Of a DNA stretch of 64,000 bases, positions 49,699 through 57,358 are shown piece by piece. Source of the DNA: Bacillus sp. B-jedd (GTDB taxonomy: Bacteria > Bacillota > Bacilli > Bacillales > Cytobacillaceae); contig NZ_CCXR01000001.1 in NCBI RefSeq assembly GCF_000821085.1, positions 1,323,001 to 1,387,000 of the forward strand. The letters run 5' to 3'. The notes under the pieces were generated by a model that saw nothing but the letters and a program-made list of their open reading frames with translations, did no database searches and had not been told where the DNA came from. Each line of letters starts with the position of its first letter. Position 1 is the first letter of the stretch. Position numbers and translations under genes: made by a program.

Positions 49699-50889
49699 TC
49701 ATTTCCTTATTTCTTTGAGCAGGAGGCGCGGACCGCCAAGCATGAGGAAATACCGTTTTTCGATGACCCATTTCATGAATGAAGCGAATCTGCCGTGAAT
49801 CGGCTTTCCATATACAACCCCGGTCGCATTTTTATGCCCCATGCTCATGACCGTGCCGCGGTGGATATATTTGAAGGGTTTTGCGGTGAAACCATAAATT
49901 TTCGCCGCCAGATTGTAACCGCAGTACTGCCCCTGCTGCAGGGCGATTTGCGCTGTTGGCGGGTAAGGTTTCCCGTCAGGGGAGAAGCTGACGGATGCAT
50001 CACCGAGCACATAAACGTCCCGGTAGCCAGGGACTTCGCAATACTCATTCACGATGACACGGCCGTCCCTGTATGTCTTAAAGCCTAGATCCACTAAAAG
50101 AGGGTTCCCTTTGACGCCGCCCGCCCAAATAAACGTATTCGTCCCAATGGAAGTTCCATCTGCAAAAAGAACTTCATTCCCGGTACAGGAAGATATCGCG
50201 ATTCCTGTTCTGAAATCGGCTGGAATTTTCGCCGCCGCTTTTTTTGCATCCTTGACCATTGATTCCTCATAGCCTTTGAGCAAATCATCATTTGCTTCCA
50301 CGCAAACCAGTTTGACTAGCTTTTCGTCTATCCCATAGTCTTCACACATTTCCGGCAGCTTTTCGGTCAGTTCATAAATGAACTCCATCCCCGAGAACCC
50401 GGCTCCTCCCACGACAAAGGTGAGCCGCCTTTCATCCCGGTCTTCAAGATATTTCTCGAATTGTTCTTCAATATGGTCCCGGAGCCTGTTTGTTCCTTCC
50501 CAGTCGAAGAGGAAGAAGGCATGTTCCTTTACACCTGGCAAGCCGAATGTCTGCGGAACGCCACCGATTGTAATAACGAGATAGTCATAGTACAGCTCGC
50601 CAGTCTTCAGAGAAACGCTTTTCCTGCCGAGGTCGATCCCGGTGACTTCATCGACGATGAAATTGACGCGCCCAGGGTCGATCAATTCTTTGATTGGGTA
50701 GACGATAGACTCAGGGGGAATTGTGCCTGCGCCAGATTCATGGACCTTGGTTGTCAGGTAATGGTAGTCATTCTTGTTCACGAGCGTTATATCCGCGCGC
50801 TTCCCATGAACTTTCTTTTGCAGAGTAACAGCGGCCAGCAAACCGGCGTAACCCCCACCTAAAATAACAATTTTCTCCTTATTTACCAT
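49699..50889 (-). CDS. Type II NADH dehydrogenase-like flavoprotein
   Basis: 396 aa. The FAD site is IVILGGGYAGLLAAVTL and the NAD(P)H site FVVGGAGFSGMEFIYEL; the second FAD motif is VYVLGDASV. A C-terminal amphipathic membrane-binding region (after FMKWVIEKRYFLMLGGPRLL) matches NDH-2 enzymes, which pass electrons from NADH to menaquinone without pumping protons. The start at 50889 follows GGGAG; GTG 50898 sits on that site. Monocistronic, with its own promoter and a Rex-like sequence upstream. Confidence 0.9.
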   Translation of the reverse strand: MVNKEKIVILGGGYAGLLAAVTLQKKVHGKRADITLVNKNDYHYLTTKVHESGAGTIPPESIVYPIKELIDPGRVNFIVDEVTGIDLGRKSVSLKTGELYYDYLVITIGGVPQTFGLPGVKEHAFFLFDWEGTNRLRDHIEEQFEKYLEDRDERRLTFVVGGAGFSGMEFIYELTEKLPEMCEDYGIDEKLVKLVCVEANDDLLKGYEESMVKDAKKAAAKIPADFRTGIAISSCTGNEVLFADGTSIGTNTFIWAGGVKGNPLLVDLGFKTYRDGRVIVNEYCEVPGYRDVYVLGDASVSFSPDGKPYPPTAQIALQQGQYCGYNLAAKIYGFTAKPFKYIHRGTVMSMGHKNATGVVYGKPIHGRFASFMKWVIEKRYFLMLGGPRLLLKEIRK

Positions 50890-50911
50890 CCGTATCACTC
50901 CCTTTGTATAT

Positions 50912-50940
50912 AGTATACTATTATGCTCATTAATTCACAA
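50912..50940 (-). promoter_or_regulatory. Promoter of the NDH-2-like gene
   Basis: Minus strand: -35 TTGTGA (50940-50935), 17-nt spacer, -10 TATACT (50917-50912). Confidence 0.65.
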
Positions 50941-50947
50941 TCTAATA

Positions 50948-50965
50948 TTGTGAAAATATGAACAA
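50948..50965 (-). promoter_or_regulatory. Imperfect Rex-like box
   Basis: Minus strand TTGTTCA-TATT-TTCACAA against the Rex consensus TTGTGAA-N4-TTCACAA: the right half is perfect and the left half has two mismatches. It sits just upstream of the -35. Rex is known to repress ndh in B. subtilis. Confidence 0.35.
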
Positions 50966-51001
50966 ATTCACATTTTTTTCTAAAAACGCCATTTCAAGAT
51001 G

Positions 51002-51032
51002 AAAAAGGCTGCCGGAGAAAAGTCCGGCAGCC
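51002..51032 (-). terminator. Terminator of the sigma/anti-sigma operon
   Basis: GGCTGCCGGA pairs with TCCGGCAGCC, 10 bp, with a 6-nt loop; on the minus strand it is followed by TTTTTC. Confidence 0.9.
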
Positions 51033-51037
51033 TGTAT

Positions 51038-51649
51038 TTAATCTCTTATTCGCAGTGTCCTGGCGATGGCGTCACTTTCTAAATCCTCGACATAAGGGGT
51101 ATAAAAATAAACATGGTAGCGTAGCTTCGATTTTTCTGATAGGAAAAAGTAGTGCCTGATTTGTGAGGCTTCCATTGTCTTCTGGTGGTCCAATGTCCAG
51201 TGAAGGTGGTAGCGGTAACCCGGTAAATTGGCGCTTTCGAATACATTTTGCTGTTGAATGTTTTGGTGCATCCCTTTTTCAGTCAGGATTTCGATTCCGC
51301 CCACTTTTTTATCTCCCTGGTAAAATTCAGCTTCCTCATTCGACAGTTTCTTAACCGCAAAAACGCCCATCGGGTCAAACGAAAACTTTTTCCCCTTGTA
51401 CACTTCAGTTCCAGGATGCCAGGGGTCACTGCCGGAAAAAAAGTTAATTAATAAAGTGGAGAGGCCGGCAATCAGCACAGCCACAACCAGGAAGTTCAAC
51501 ATCGCCGGGAACAGGCTTCCCATTGGCCGCCGGGCAGGCTGGCTTTTTGAAAGAGAAGAAGCAATCCCATTCTTTTGGGCTTGATTAAGCTTATGGCGGG
51601 GAAACTTGCTCAATTCCTGGACGATTTCTTCATTCGTTAATGGCGGCAT
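51038..51649 (-). CDS. Probable membrane anti-sigma factor
   Basis: 203 aa. A cytosolic N-terminal ~55 residues (MPPLTNEEIVQELSKFPRHK) precede one membrane helix (MLNFLVVAVLIAGLSTLLI) and an extracellular domain of ~125 aa with no recognised fold. The start at 51649 follows AAAGGAGGTG and overlaps the sigma-factor gene by 20 bp. This coupling and topology are the reason for the call; it has no zinc-type anti-sigma motif. Inferred: it holds the ECF sigma at the membrane until a surface signal triggers release. Confidence 0.78.
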   Translation of the reverse strand: MPPLTNEEIVQELSKFPRHKLNQAQKNGIASSLSKSQPARRPMGSLFPAMLNFLVVAVLIAGLSTLLINFFSGSDPWHPGTEVYKGKKFSFDPMGVFAVKKLSNEEAEFYQGDKKVGGIEILTEKGMHQNIQQQNVFESANLPGYRYHLHWTLDHQKTMEASQIRHYFFLSEKSKLRYHVYFYTPYVEDLESDAIARTLRIRD

Positions 51650-52160
51650 TCCGGGCACCTCCTTTGACACCAGATGTCATCTTTCTCAGCCCTTCAATCG
51701 CGCGGTGAAAGGACAGATTCACTTTTGCTTTTTCCCAGCCGAGCACAGCAGCTGTCTCGTCTGGAGTTAGCTGCATAATGCCGCGAAGGATGAGGACATC
51801 CCTATAAGCGGGTTTCATTTTTTTGATCCACTTATACAGCTCCTTCTTTGTTTCATCTTCAAGGACGAGATCAAGAGGTGATTTATCCCCCGAAGCGGAC
51901 TGTTTCAAAAGAGTGGCAGGAAGGAATCGGCGGAATCGGTCTTTACGTAGCTGGTCGATTGCTACATTCCTTGCAATTGAAATCAGCCATGTTTTTGGAT
52001 TGGATCGGCCTTCGAATTTGTCTGAATTTTGATAGGCTTTCAGGAATGCTTCCTGGACAAAATCTTCAACATCTTTCCTTCCAAAATAGTAAACAAGATA
52101 ATTGAAAATATCTTCATGGTAGTCATGGAACCATTGCTGGATGAGGTCGTCTTTCTCCAT
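51630..52160 (-). CDS. ECF-family RNA polymerase sigma factor
   Basis: 176 aa. Region 2 includes HEDIFNYLVYYFGRKDVEDF and the promoter-melting segment RSNPKTWLISIARNVAIDQL. Region 4 has RDVLILRGIMQLTPDETAAV followed by KVNLSFHRAIEGLRK. It directs RNA polymerase to a stress regulon. The ribosome-binding site is AAAAGGAGG. A well-matched ECF promoter lies 30 bp upstream, so it very likely transcribes its own operon with the anti-sigma gene. Confidence 0.92.
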   Translation of the reverse strand: MEKDDLIQQWFHDYHEDIFNYLVYYFGRKDVEDFVQEAFLKAYQNSDKFEGRSNPKTWLISIARNVAIDQLRKDRFRRFLPATLLKQSASGDKSPLDLVLEDETKKELYKWIKKMKPAYRDVLILRGIMQLTPDETAAVLGWEKAKVNLSFHRAIEGLRKMTSGVKGGARNAAINE

Positions 52161-52189
52161 TTCTGGCCTCCTTTTACTGCTTTACCAAT

Positions 52190-52217
52190 TAGACGGAGGA
52201 AGGAGGATTAAATTTCA
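52190..52217 (-). promoter_or_regulatory. ECF-type autoregulatory promoter
   Basis: Minus strand: TGAAAT (52217-52212), 16-nt spacer, CGTCTA (52195-52190). This closely matches the TGAAAC-N16-CGTC class of Bacillus ECF sigmas. No SigA-like alternative is obvious. Confidence 0.7.
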
Positions 52218-52278
52218 CATCGATAAAATTCTTTTCATATAACCTTTTAAGTTCGTCCGCCATCCTTTTTTTTGCAAA

Positions 52279-52310
52279 AGAAAAGACCATGCATTTGAGC
52301 ATAGTCTTTG
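52279..52310 (-). terminator. Terminator of the half-size FAD gene
   Basis: Minus strand AAGACTATGC pairs with GCATGGTCTT (one G-T pair), then TTTCTTTTGC. Confidence 0.75.
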
Positions 52311-52320
52311 CAGAGTTTTT

Positions 52321-52893
52321 TTATTCTTTAGGTTTTAAGATGTCGTGGTCAACATAGCGCTCGCCATTCAGCTCGCTGATGACGTTTATAGCAACCTTGG
52401 CTCCATCACCCGCGGTGATAATAGTATGGACACTCACTCCCGCGCAAGTGCCAGCAGCCCACGCGCCATCGACATTCGTTTTTCCGTCCGCTTCGACATC
52501 GAGGACAGTCTTGATTCTTGGCTCCGTTCCAGGCTTGGTTTTCACTCCGAGCTTCTCAGCAAGATCAACTCCTAGCCCCGTAGCAAAAATAACATGCTTA
52601 GCTTCAACATTTCCTTTGTTTTCAGTCATGATGCTGAAGCCTGAATCGTTCTTTTCAACGCTTGTTGCTGTGTCTACAATTAATTCCGCACCGAATTTTT
52701 TAGCCTGGGCCTTGCCGGTTTCTATCAGGTCAGGGCCGGAAATTTCCTGTACCCCGTAATGGTTTTCGACCCATGCCCGTTTAGTCATTCCTTTGTCACT
52801 GTCAATCAGGACCGTTTTCTTCCCGGCTTTTGCAGAAAAAAGGGCCGCGCTGGCCCCGGCTGGTCCGGCTCCAATAATGGCAATGTCAAACAT
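52321..52893 (-). CDS. Half-size thioredoxin-reductase-like FAD protein
   Basis: 190 aa, against ~310-330 for TrxB. The N-terminal FAD motif is DIAIIGAGPAGASAALFSAK and the C-terminal FAD motif is VDGAWAAGTCAGVSVHTII. The central NADPH-binding domain and the redox Cys-x-x-Cys are absent, so only the FAD-binding domain remains. A single Cys lies in AGTCAGVS. It cannot be a normal disulfide reductase; it may accept electrons from another flavoprotein or act as an oxidase (inference). Ribosome-binding site AAAGGAGG. Monocistronic. Confidence 0.85.
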   Translation of the reverse strand: MFDIAIIGAGPAGASAALFSAKAGKKTVLIDSDKGMTKRAWVENHYGVQEISGPDLIETGKAQAKKFGAELIVDTATSVEKNDSGFSIMTENKGNVEAKHVIFATGLGVDLAEKLGVKTKPGTEPRIKTVLDVEADGKTNVDGAWAAGTCAGVSVHTIITAGDGAKVAINVISELNGERYVDHDILKPKE

Positions 52894-53094
52894 GTTGTAT
52901 CCTCCTTTTGAAAATCTTGAACTAAAGATATTTTAAAAATATACCCTCCATGAAGTCAACTAAACAGCTTCCCCTTACGTCTATCCTTTCATATGAACGG
53001 TTTCGTCTTTAGCCTGTGAACTGTTATGATAAAATATAAATGTTAAACTCACTACTCAATCTATAAATTTTACTAACTGCAAGGGGAGCTATGG

Positions 53095-54966
53095 ATGCAA
53101 AAGATTGACCATACATCGCTTGAAATCACGGAACAAAACAAGAATGAATTGATCCGGCTGTTTCCGGAGGTCTTCAGCGACGGTGAAATTGATTTTGAAA
53201 AACTGAAAATCCTTCTCGGAGGAAAAGCAGAAGAAGGGCGGGAGAGGTACGAATTTACCTGGAACGGGAAATCAGCAGCCACAAAAATCGCCCAGACCCC
53301 TTCCGCAGGGACACTTCGACCAGAAAGGCAAGAAAGCAAGGACTGGGAAAAAACCGGAAACCTTTATATCGAAGGGGATAATCTTGAAGTGCTGAAAATC
53401 CTTCAAAAAGCTTATTTTGGCAAAATAAAGATGATTTATATCGATCCTCCTTATAACACCGGCCGGGACTTTGTCTATAAGGACAATTTCCACGACAGCA
53501 TCAGCAACTATAAGGAAATCACCGGCCAGGCGGCGAAGGCGAATGCCGAAACGAGCGGGCGCTTCCATACCGATTGGCTGAACATGATGTATCCGCGCCT
53601 TAAACTGGCCAGAAACCTTTTGTCCGACGATGGCGTTATTTTTATTTCGATTGATGATAATGAAGTTACGAACCTGAGGGCAATTTGCAACGAAATTTTC
53701 GGTGAAATAAACTTCATCGCCCAGCTGCCGACCATCATGAACCTGAAAGGGAACAATGACCAGTATGGTTTTTCGGGAACACATGAATATACACTCGTTT
53801 TTGCCAAAAATATCACTAATGAGGATTCGATCGGCGAACTGCCTCTGACGGAAGAGGATATCGGTGATTACAGCCTTAAGGATGAAAAAGGCTTTTATAA
53901 ACAAGGTGCGACTTTGATGAGGACCGGCGAGGCGGGCGCCAGGGAAAAGCGTCCGAAGGGATTTTATCCTATTTACGTCTCAAGGGATTTGACAAAGATA
54001 TCAATTGAGCGGATGAACACTGATGATTATGAAGTCTACCCGAAGACGGCCGACGGAAAAGAAATGTCCTGGCGGCGTTCGAAGGAAACCCTCGCCGAAA
54101 CGTATGGTGAGATTATTGTCAAAAAAACCGCCAACGGTATTTCGTTTTACAAAAAGCAGCGGCTTGAGGAAGATGAAGGGATTCGCGGAAAAAAACCAAA
54201 AACCCTTTTTTATAAACCTGAATACAGTTCGGGAAACGGTACGAACCTGTTGAAAAGCCTGTTTAATGGAAAGGTTTTCGACAATCCGAAGCCGCTTGAT
54301 CTAATTAAGGATTTGATTCTGATTGGCTCTGGGGAGGAGGATATTATCCTAGATTTCTTTTCTGGTTCCGCGACGACCGCCCATGCCGTCATGGAAGTGA
54401 ACAGGGAGTACGGCACGAAACGAAGGTTCATCATGGTCCAGCTTCCCGAACGGACAGTTCCCGGCTCGGAAGCTTTAGCGGCCGGCTTTGAGACCATTTG
54501 CGAGATCGCCAAGGAAAGGATCCGCCGCGCCGGAACGGGCGGCGCGGAAATGGATACCGGCTTTAAAGTGTACAAGCTGGATTCGTCTAACATCAAAGCC
54601 TGGGATCCGGACTACACGAACCTCGAGCAAGATTTATTTGAACTTGAGGACAATATTAAAGAAGGACGGACAAAAGAAGACTTGCTGGCAGAGTTGCTTC
54701 TCAAGGTAGGCATTCCATTAACGGAAACGATTGAAGAGACCATTTTTGCCGGCAAAAAGATTTATAATGCAGGACACGGTGCCCTTCTTCTTTGCCTTGA
54801 AGAGGAGATTACGCTTGAACTTGTCAACGAAATGGCCGGCATGAAATCGGAGTATATGGATACCCGGGTGATTTTCAAGGAATCCGGGTTTCAAAATGAT
54901 ACGATCAAGACAAATGCGATTCAGACTTTGAAAAAGAGAGGGATTACCGACGTCAGGAGCGTCTAG
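53095..54966 (+). CDS. Orphan type III DNA methyltransferase (Mod subunit)
   Basis: 623 aa. Beta-class amino-methyltransferase order: catalytic motif IV MIYIDPPYNTGRDF (~118-130) precedes the AdoMet motif I DIILDFFSGSATTAHAVM (~415). The Mod-type N-terminus (ITEQNKNELIRLFPEVF) and a ~230-aa central target-recognition region are present. It would methylate adenine N6 (DPPY) or cytosine N4 at an asymmetric site. No Res helicase/nuclease gene follows; the next genes are acetyltransferases. It therefore acts alone as an epigenetic or protective methylase. Ribosome-binding site AAGGGGAG. Confidence 0.92.
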   Translation: MQKIDHTSLEITEQNKNELIRLFPEVFSDGEIDFEKLKILLGGKAEEGRERYEFTWNGKSAATKIAQTPSAGTLRPERQESKDWEKTGNLYIEGDNLEVLKILQKAYFGKIKMIYIDPPYNTGRDFVYKDNFHDSISNYKEITGQAAKANAETSGRFHTDWLNMMYPRLKLARNLLSDDGVIFISIDDNEVTNLRAICNEIFGEINFIAQLPTIMNLKGNNDQYGFSGTHEYTLVFAKNITNEDSIGELPLTEEDIGDYSLKDEKGFYKQGATLMRTGEAGAREKRPKGFYPIYVSRDLTKISIERMNTDDYEVYPKTADGKEMSWRRSKETLAETYGEIIVKKTANGISFYKKQRLEEDEGIRGKKPKTLFYKPEYSSGNGTNLLKSLFNGKVFDNPKPLDLIKDLILIGSGEEDIILDFFSGSATTAHAVMEVNREYGTKRRFIMVQLPERTVPGSEALAAGFETICEIAKERIRRAGTGGAEMDTGFKVYKLDSSNIKAWDPDYTNLEQDLFELEDNIKEGRTKEDLLAELLLKVGIPLTETIEETIFAGKKIYNAGHGALLLCLEEEITLELVNEMAGMKSEYMDTRVIFKESGFQNDTIKTNAIQTLKKRGITDVRSV

Positions 54967-55032
54967 AAAAAATATAGGGCAGTCGCAAGAAACCGCAAAG
55001 GAGAAAGCACTGCTGAATAGCAATTTTATACT

Positions 55033-55070
55033 GAGCCGGCCGGGATTCTCCCAGCCGGCTATTCCATTTT
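55033..55070 (+). terminator. Terminator after the mod gene
   Basis: AGCCGGC (55034-55040) pairs with GCCGGCT (55054-55060), followed by ATTCCATTTT. Moderate. Confidence 0.6.
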
Positions 55071-55139
55071 GACGGAAAAGCTTTTGAGCCGTTAAACTAT
55101 AGGAGATGGAAAATAAAGCTAATAAAAGGGGGAGATGGC

Positions 55140-56027
55140 ATGCAAGAAATCAGAAGGCTGGCCGATTGCTCGTTAAAAGAAGTGTTGGCGGCTTGGAATG
55201 CCGGGTTTGAAGGATATTTTGCAGATATGACAATGACTTACGATGCATTTCTAAGAAGGTTTCCCTTTGAGGATTTGTCGCCTGAACTGAGTGTTGTCGC
55301 TTTTATGGACGGTGAACCCGCCGGGCTGATTGTTAATGGGGTAAGAAAGATTGATGGGGAAAATACAGCATGGAACGGGGGAACTGCCGTAGCGGTTAAA
55401 TATCGGAAGCAGGGCGTTGGCCGGGCACTGATGGAAGAAACCTTAAAATTGTATAAACAGGAGGGCGTCGCGTTCGCCATGCTGGAAGCAATCGAAGGAA
55501 ATGACAAAGCAATCTCCTTATACGAAAGCCTTGGCTATAAAAATGTAGACAGGCTCGAATACTTGGAGCTGAAAGGGAAGCATGATCAAAACCCAGCGGC
55601 GCCATTTAACCAGTATACTTTCCGGAAAGCGGCTCCACTACATGCCGGAATGCTGCCGTTTTATAAAGGAGGAAACCCATGGCAGACACATTGGCAAAGC
55701 GCCAAGGATGCCGAAGCCGTCATTTTGTCAGATAGCAGCGGAAAAGATGCAGGTTATGCTTATTTTAAAAAATCGTTTAATGAGAATGGTGAACATATTG
55801 GCACGACTGTATTCCAATGTGAAGCAGATGAAACAAGGGACGACGCCGAGGACATTCTCCAGTCCTTAATAAGCTATATTTTCGGTTCCTTTAATGAGGA
55901 TATCCGCAGGGTAATTGTGAATCTTCCTTTGGAAAGGAGCCGTCTTACCCATTCTGTCTTTAAGCAAAACGGTTTCACTCCGTTCATCAGCCAGGTCATG
56001 ATGAACAGAAGTATGGAAAATCAATAA
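55140..56027 (+). CDS. GNAT-family N-acetyltransferase, tandem-domain
   Basis: 295 aa. The N-terminal GNAT domain (~1-145) has the acetyl-CoA pyrophosphate loop VKYRKQGVGRALMEETL and NDKAISLYESLGYKNVD. The C-terminal half looks like a second, degenerate GNAT fold without a clear Q/RxxGxG/A loop. Acetylates an unknown amine in the cytosol. Start behind AGGGGGAG. Followed by an Eis-like gene 16 bp away, probably one transcript. Confidence 0.86.
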   Translation: MQEIRRLADCSLKEVLAAWNAGFEGYFADMTMTYDAFLRRFPFEDLSPELSVVAFMDGEPAGLIVNGVRKIDGENTAWNGGTAVAVKYRKQGVGRALMEETLKLYKQEGVAFAMLEAIEGNDKAISLYESLGYKNVDRLEYLELKGKHDQNPAAPFNQYTFRKAAPLHAGMLPFYKGGNPWQTHWQSAKDAEAVILSDSSGKDAGYAYFKKSFNENGEHIGTTVFQCEADETRDDAEDILQSLISYIFGSFNEDIRRVIVNLPLERSRLTHSVFKQNGFTPFISQVMMNRSMENQ

Positions 56028-56043
56028 GGGGGGAGGGGCGAGC

Positions 56044-57300
56044 GTGCAATCGGAAATCAGGAAAATGACGAAGGAGGACTTTCCCGCATTTGCCAACATG
56101 GCCATCCAGGCTTTTCCGGCGGGCAAGGAAAATACTCCGGAATATAAAGAAAAGCTTGCCGCCAATCTGGTCAGAATCCAGGAACAATCCGGCACCATTA
56201 AATTTTATGGTTTGTTCAGGGAGGGTAAGCTGGTTGGCGGGATGCGGCTCCATTCGTTTGAAATGAACATATTTGGCAAAATGGTTCCCACTGGAGGAGT
56301 AGGCTTGGTGGCAGTGGATCTTTTGCACAAAAAAGAAAAGGCGGCTAAGGAATTGATCGGGTATTTCATCCGCCATTTCAAGGAGAAAGGCACATCCATT
56401 ACTATGCTTTATCCATTCAGTCCAGCATTTTACAAAAAAATGGGCTATGGTTACGGTACAAAAATAAATCAATATAAAATTAAGCCTGGCAGCTTTCCGG
56501 GCGGTGGAAGCAAAACTGGCCTCACGGTGCTGACGGAGGCTGAAGGTGGTTCCATAAAGGACTGCTACAATCGGTACGCGGAGAAAACCCACGGGATGAT
56601 CGTAAAGACATCTTTTGACATTGAATCATTGTTCAAGAATCCCGTGAACAGGTATGTTGGATATTTTTGCGAAGGTGAATTGAAGGGGTATATCGTTTTC
56701 GGATTCGAAGAACAGGATCAGAAGAACTTTCTCCGCAATCACCTAGTCATTCGAGAGTTTATTTACGAAACACCTGAGGCGCTGTCTGCCTTGTCCGTTT
56801 TCCTCCATACGCAGTCCGACCAAATTGAACGGATTATCCTGAATACCCAAGATGAGGCGCTGCATTACCTGCTTGGGGATCCGGCCAACGGAAGCAATCA
56901 CCTTATCCCAAGCGTGTATCATGAGACGAATACTTCCGGAGTGGGGCTTATGTATAGAGTGAGCTCGCTGGATACGATCGTTGATGATTTCAGCGGCAGG
57001 AATTTCAATGATGTATCTGTAAGTTTTTCGCTGAGGATCAAAGACAGTTTCCTGCGGGAGGAGCCGGCTGTCCACTATTTTATATTAATGGAAGGAAAAC
57101 TACTAAAGGGGAAGGAAGGCGATTCAGAGTTTGAAATCACCTTGGACGTTTCTGATTTGTCTTCGCTATTGATGGGAGCGGTTGATGCGGGGAAACTGTA
57201 TCAATTTGGTAAACTCAAATTAAGCAGCCCAGGATATCTGGGGATAGTAAAAAAGGCTTTTCAGGCAGACGAGAGGCCAATCTGCATGACTCCGTTCTAA
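56044..57300 (+). CDS. Eis-like multi-acetylating N-acetyltransferase
   Basis: 418 aa, GTG start behind a GGGGGGAGGGG run. Domain order of the Eis family: GNAT 1 with VAVDLLHKKEKAAKELIGYF, a second GNAT-like domain (~160-290), and an SCP2-like C-terminal domain. It ends with a free carboxylate (ICMTPF) that serves as the catalytic base in Eis proteins. The pyrophosphate loop is atypical (Lys-rich, without the Arg-Gly-x-Gly pattern). Known Eis enzymes acetylate aminoglycosides or lysines. The substrate here is unknown. Confidence 0.85.
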   Translation: MQSEIRKMTKEDFPAFANMAIQAFPAGKENTPEYKEKLAANLVRIQEQSGTIKFYGLFREGKLVGGMRLHSFEMNIFGKMVPTGGVGLVAVDLLHKKEKAAKELIGYFIRHFKEKGTSITMLYPFSPAFYKKMGYGYGTKINQYKIKPGSFPGGGSKTGLTVLTEAEGGSIKDCYNRYAEKTHGMIVKTSFDIESLFKNPVNRYVGYFCEGELKGYIVFGFEEQDQKNFLRNHLVIREFIYETPEALSALSVFLHTQSDQIERIILNTQDEALHYLLGDPANGSNHLIPSVYHETNTSGVGLMYRVSSLDTIVDDFSGRNFNDVSVSFSLRIKDSFLREEPAVHYFILMEGKLLKGKEGDSEFEITLDVSDLSSLLMGAVDAGKLYQFGKLKLSSPGYLGIVKKAFQADERPICMTPF

Positions 57301-57321
57301 ATTGGATTTTCATTTAATTAT

Positions 57322-57358
57322 AAAAAAGAAACGGCCAAAAAGTCTGGCCGTTTCTTTT
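57322..57358. terminator. Bidirectional terminator
   Basis: AAAAGAAACGGCC pairs with GGCCGTTTCTTTT, 13 bp, with a 9-nt loop. It ends both the Eis-like gene and the convergent diguanylate cyclase. Confidence 0.92.
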
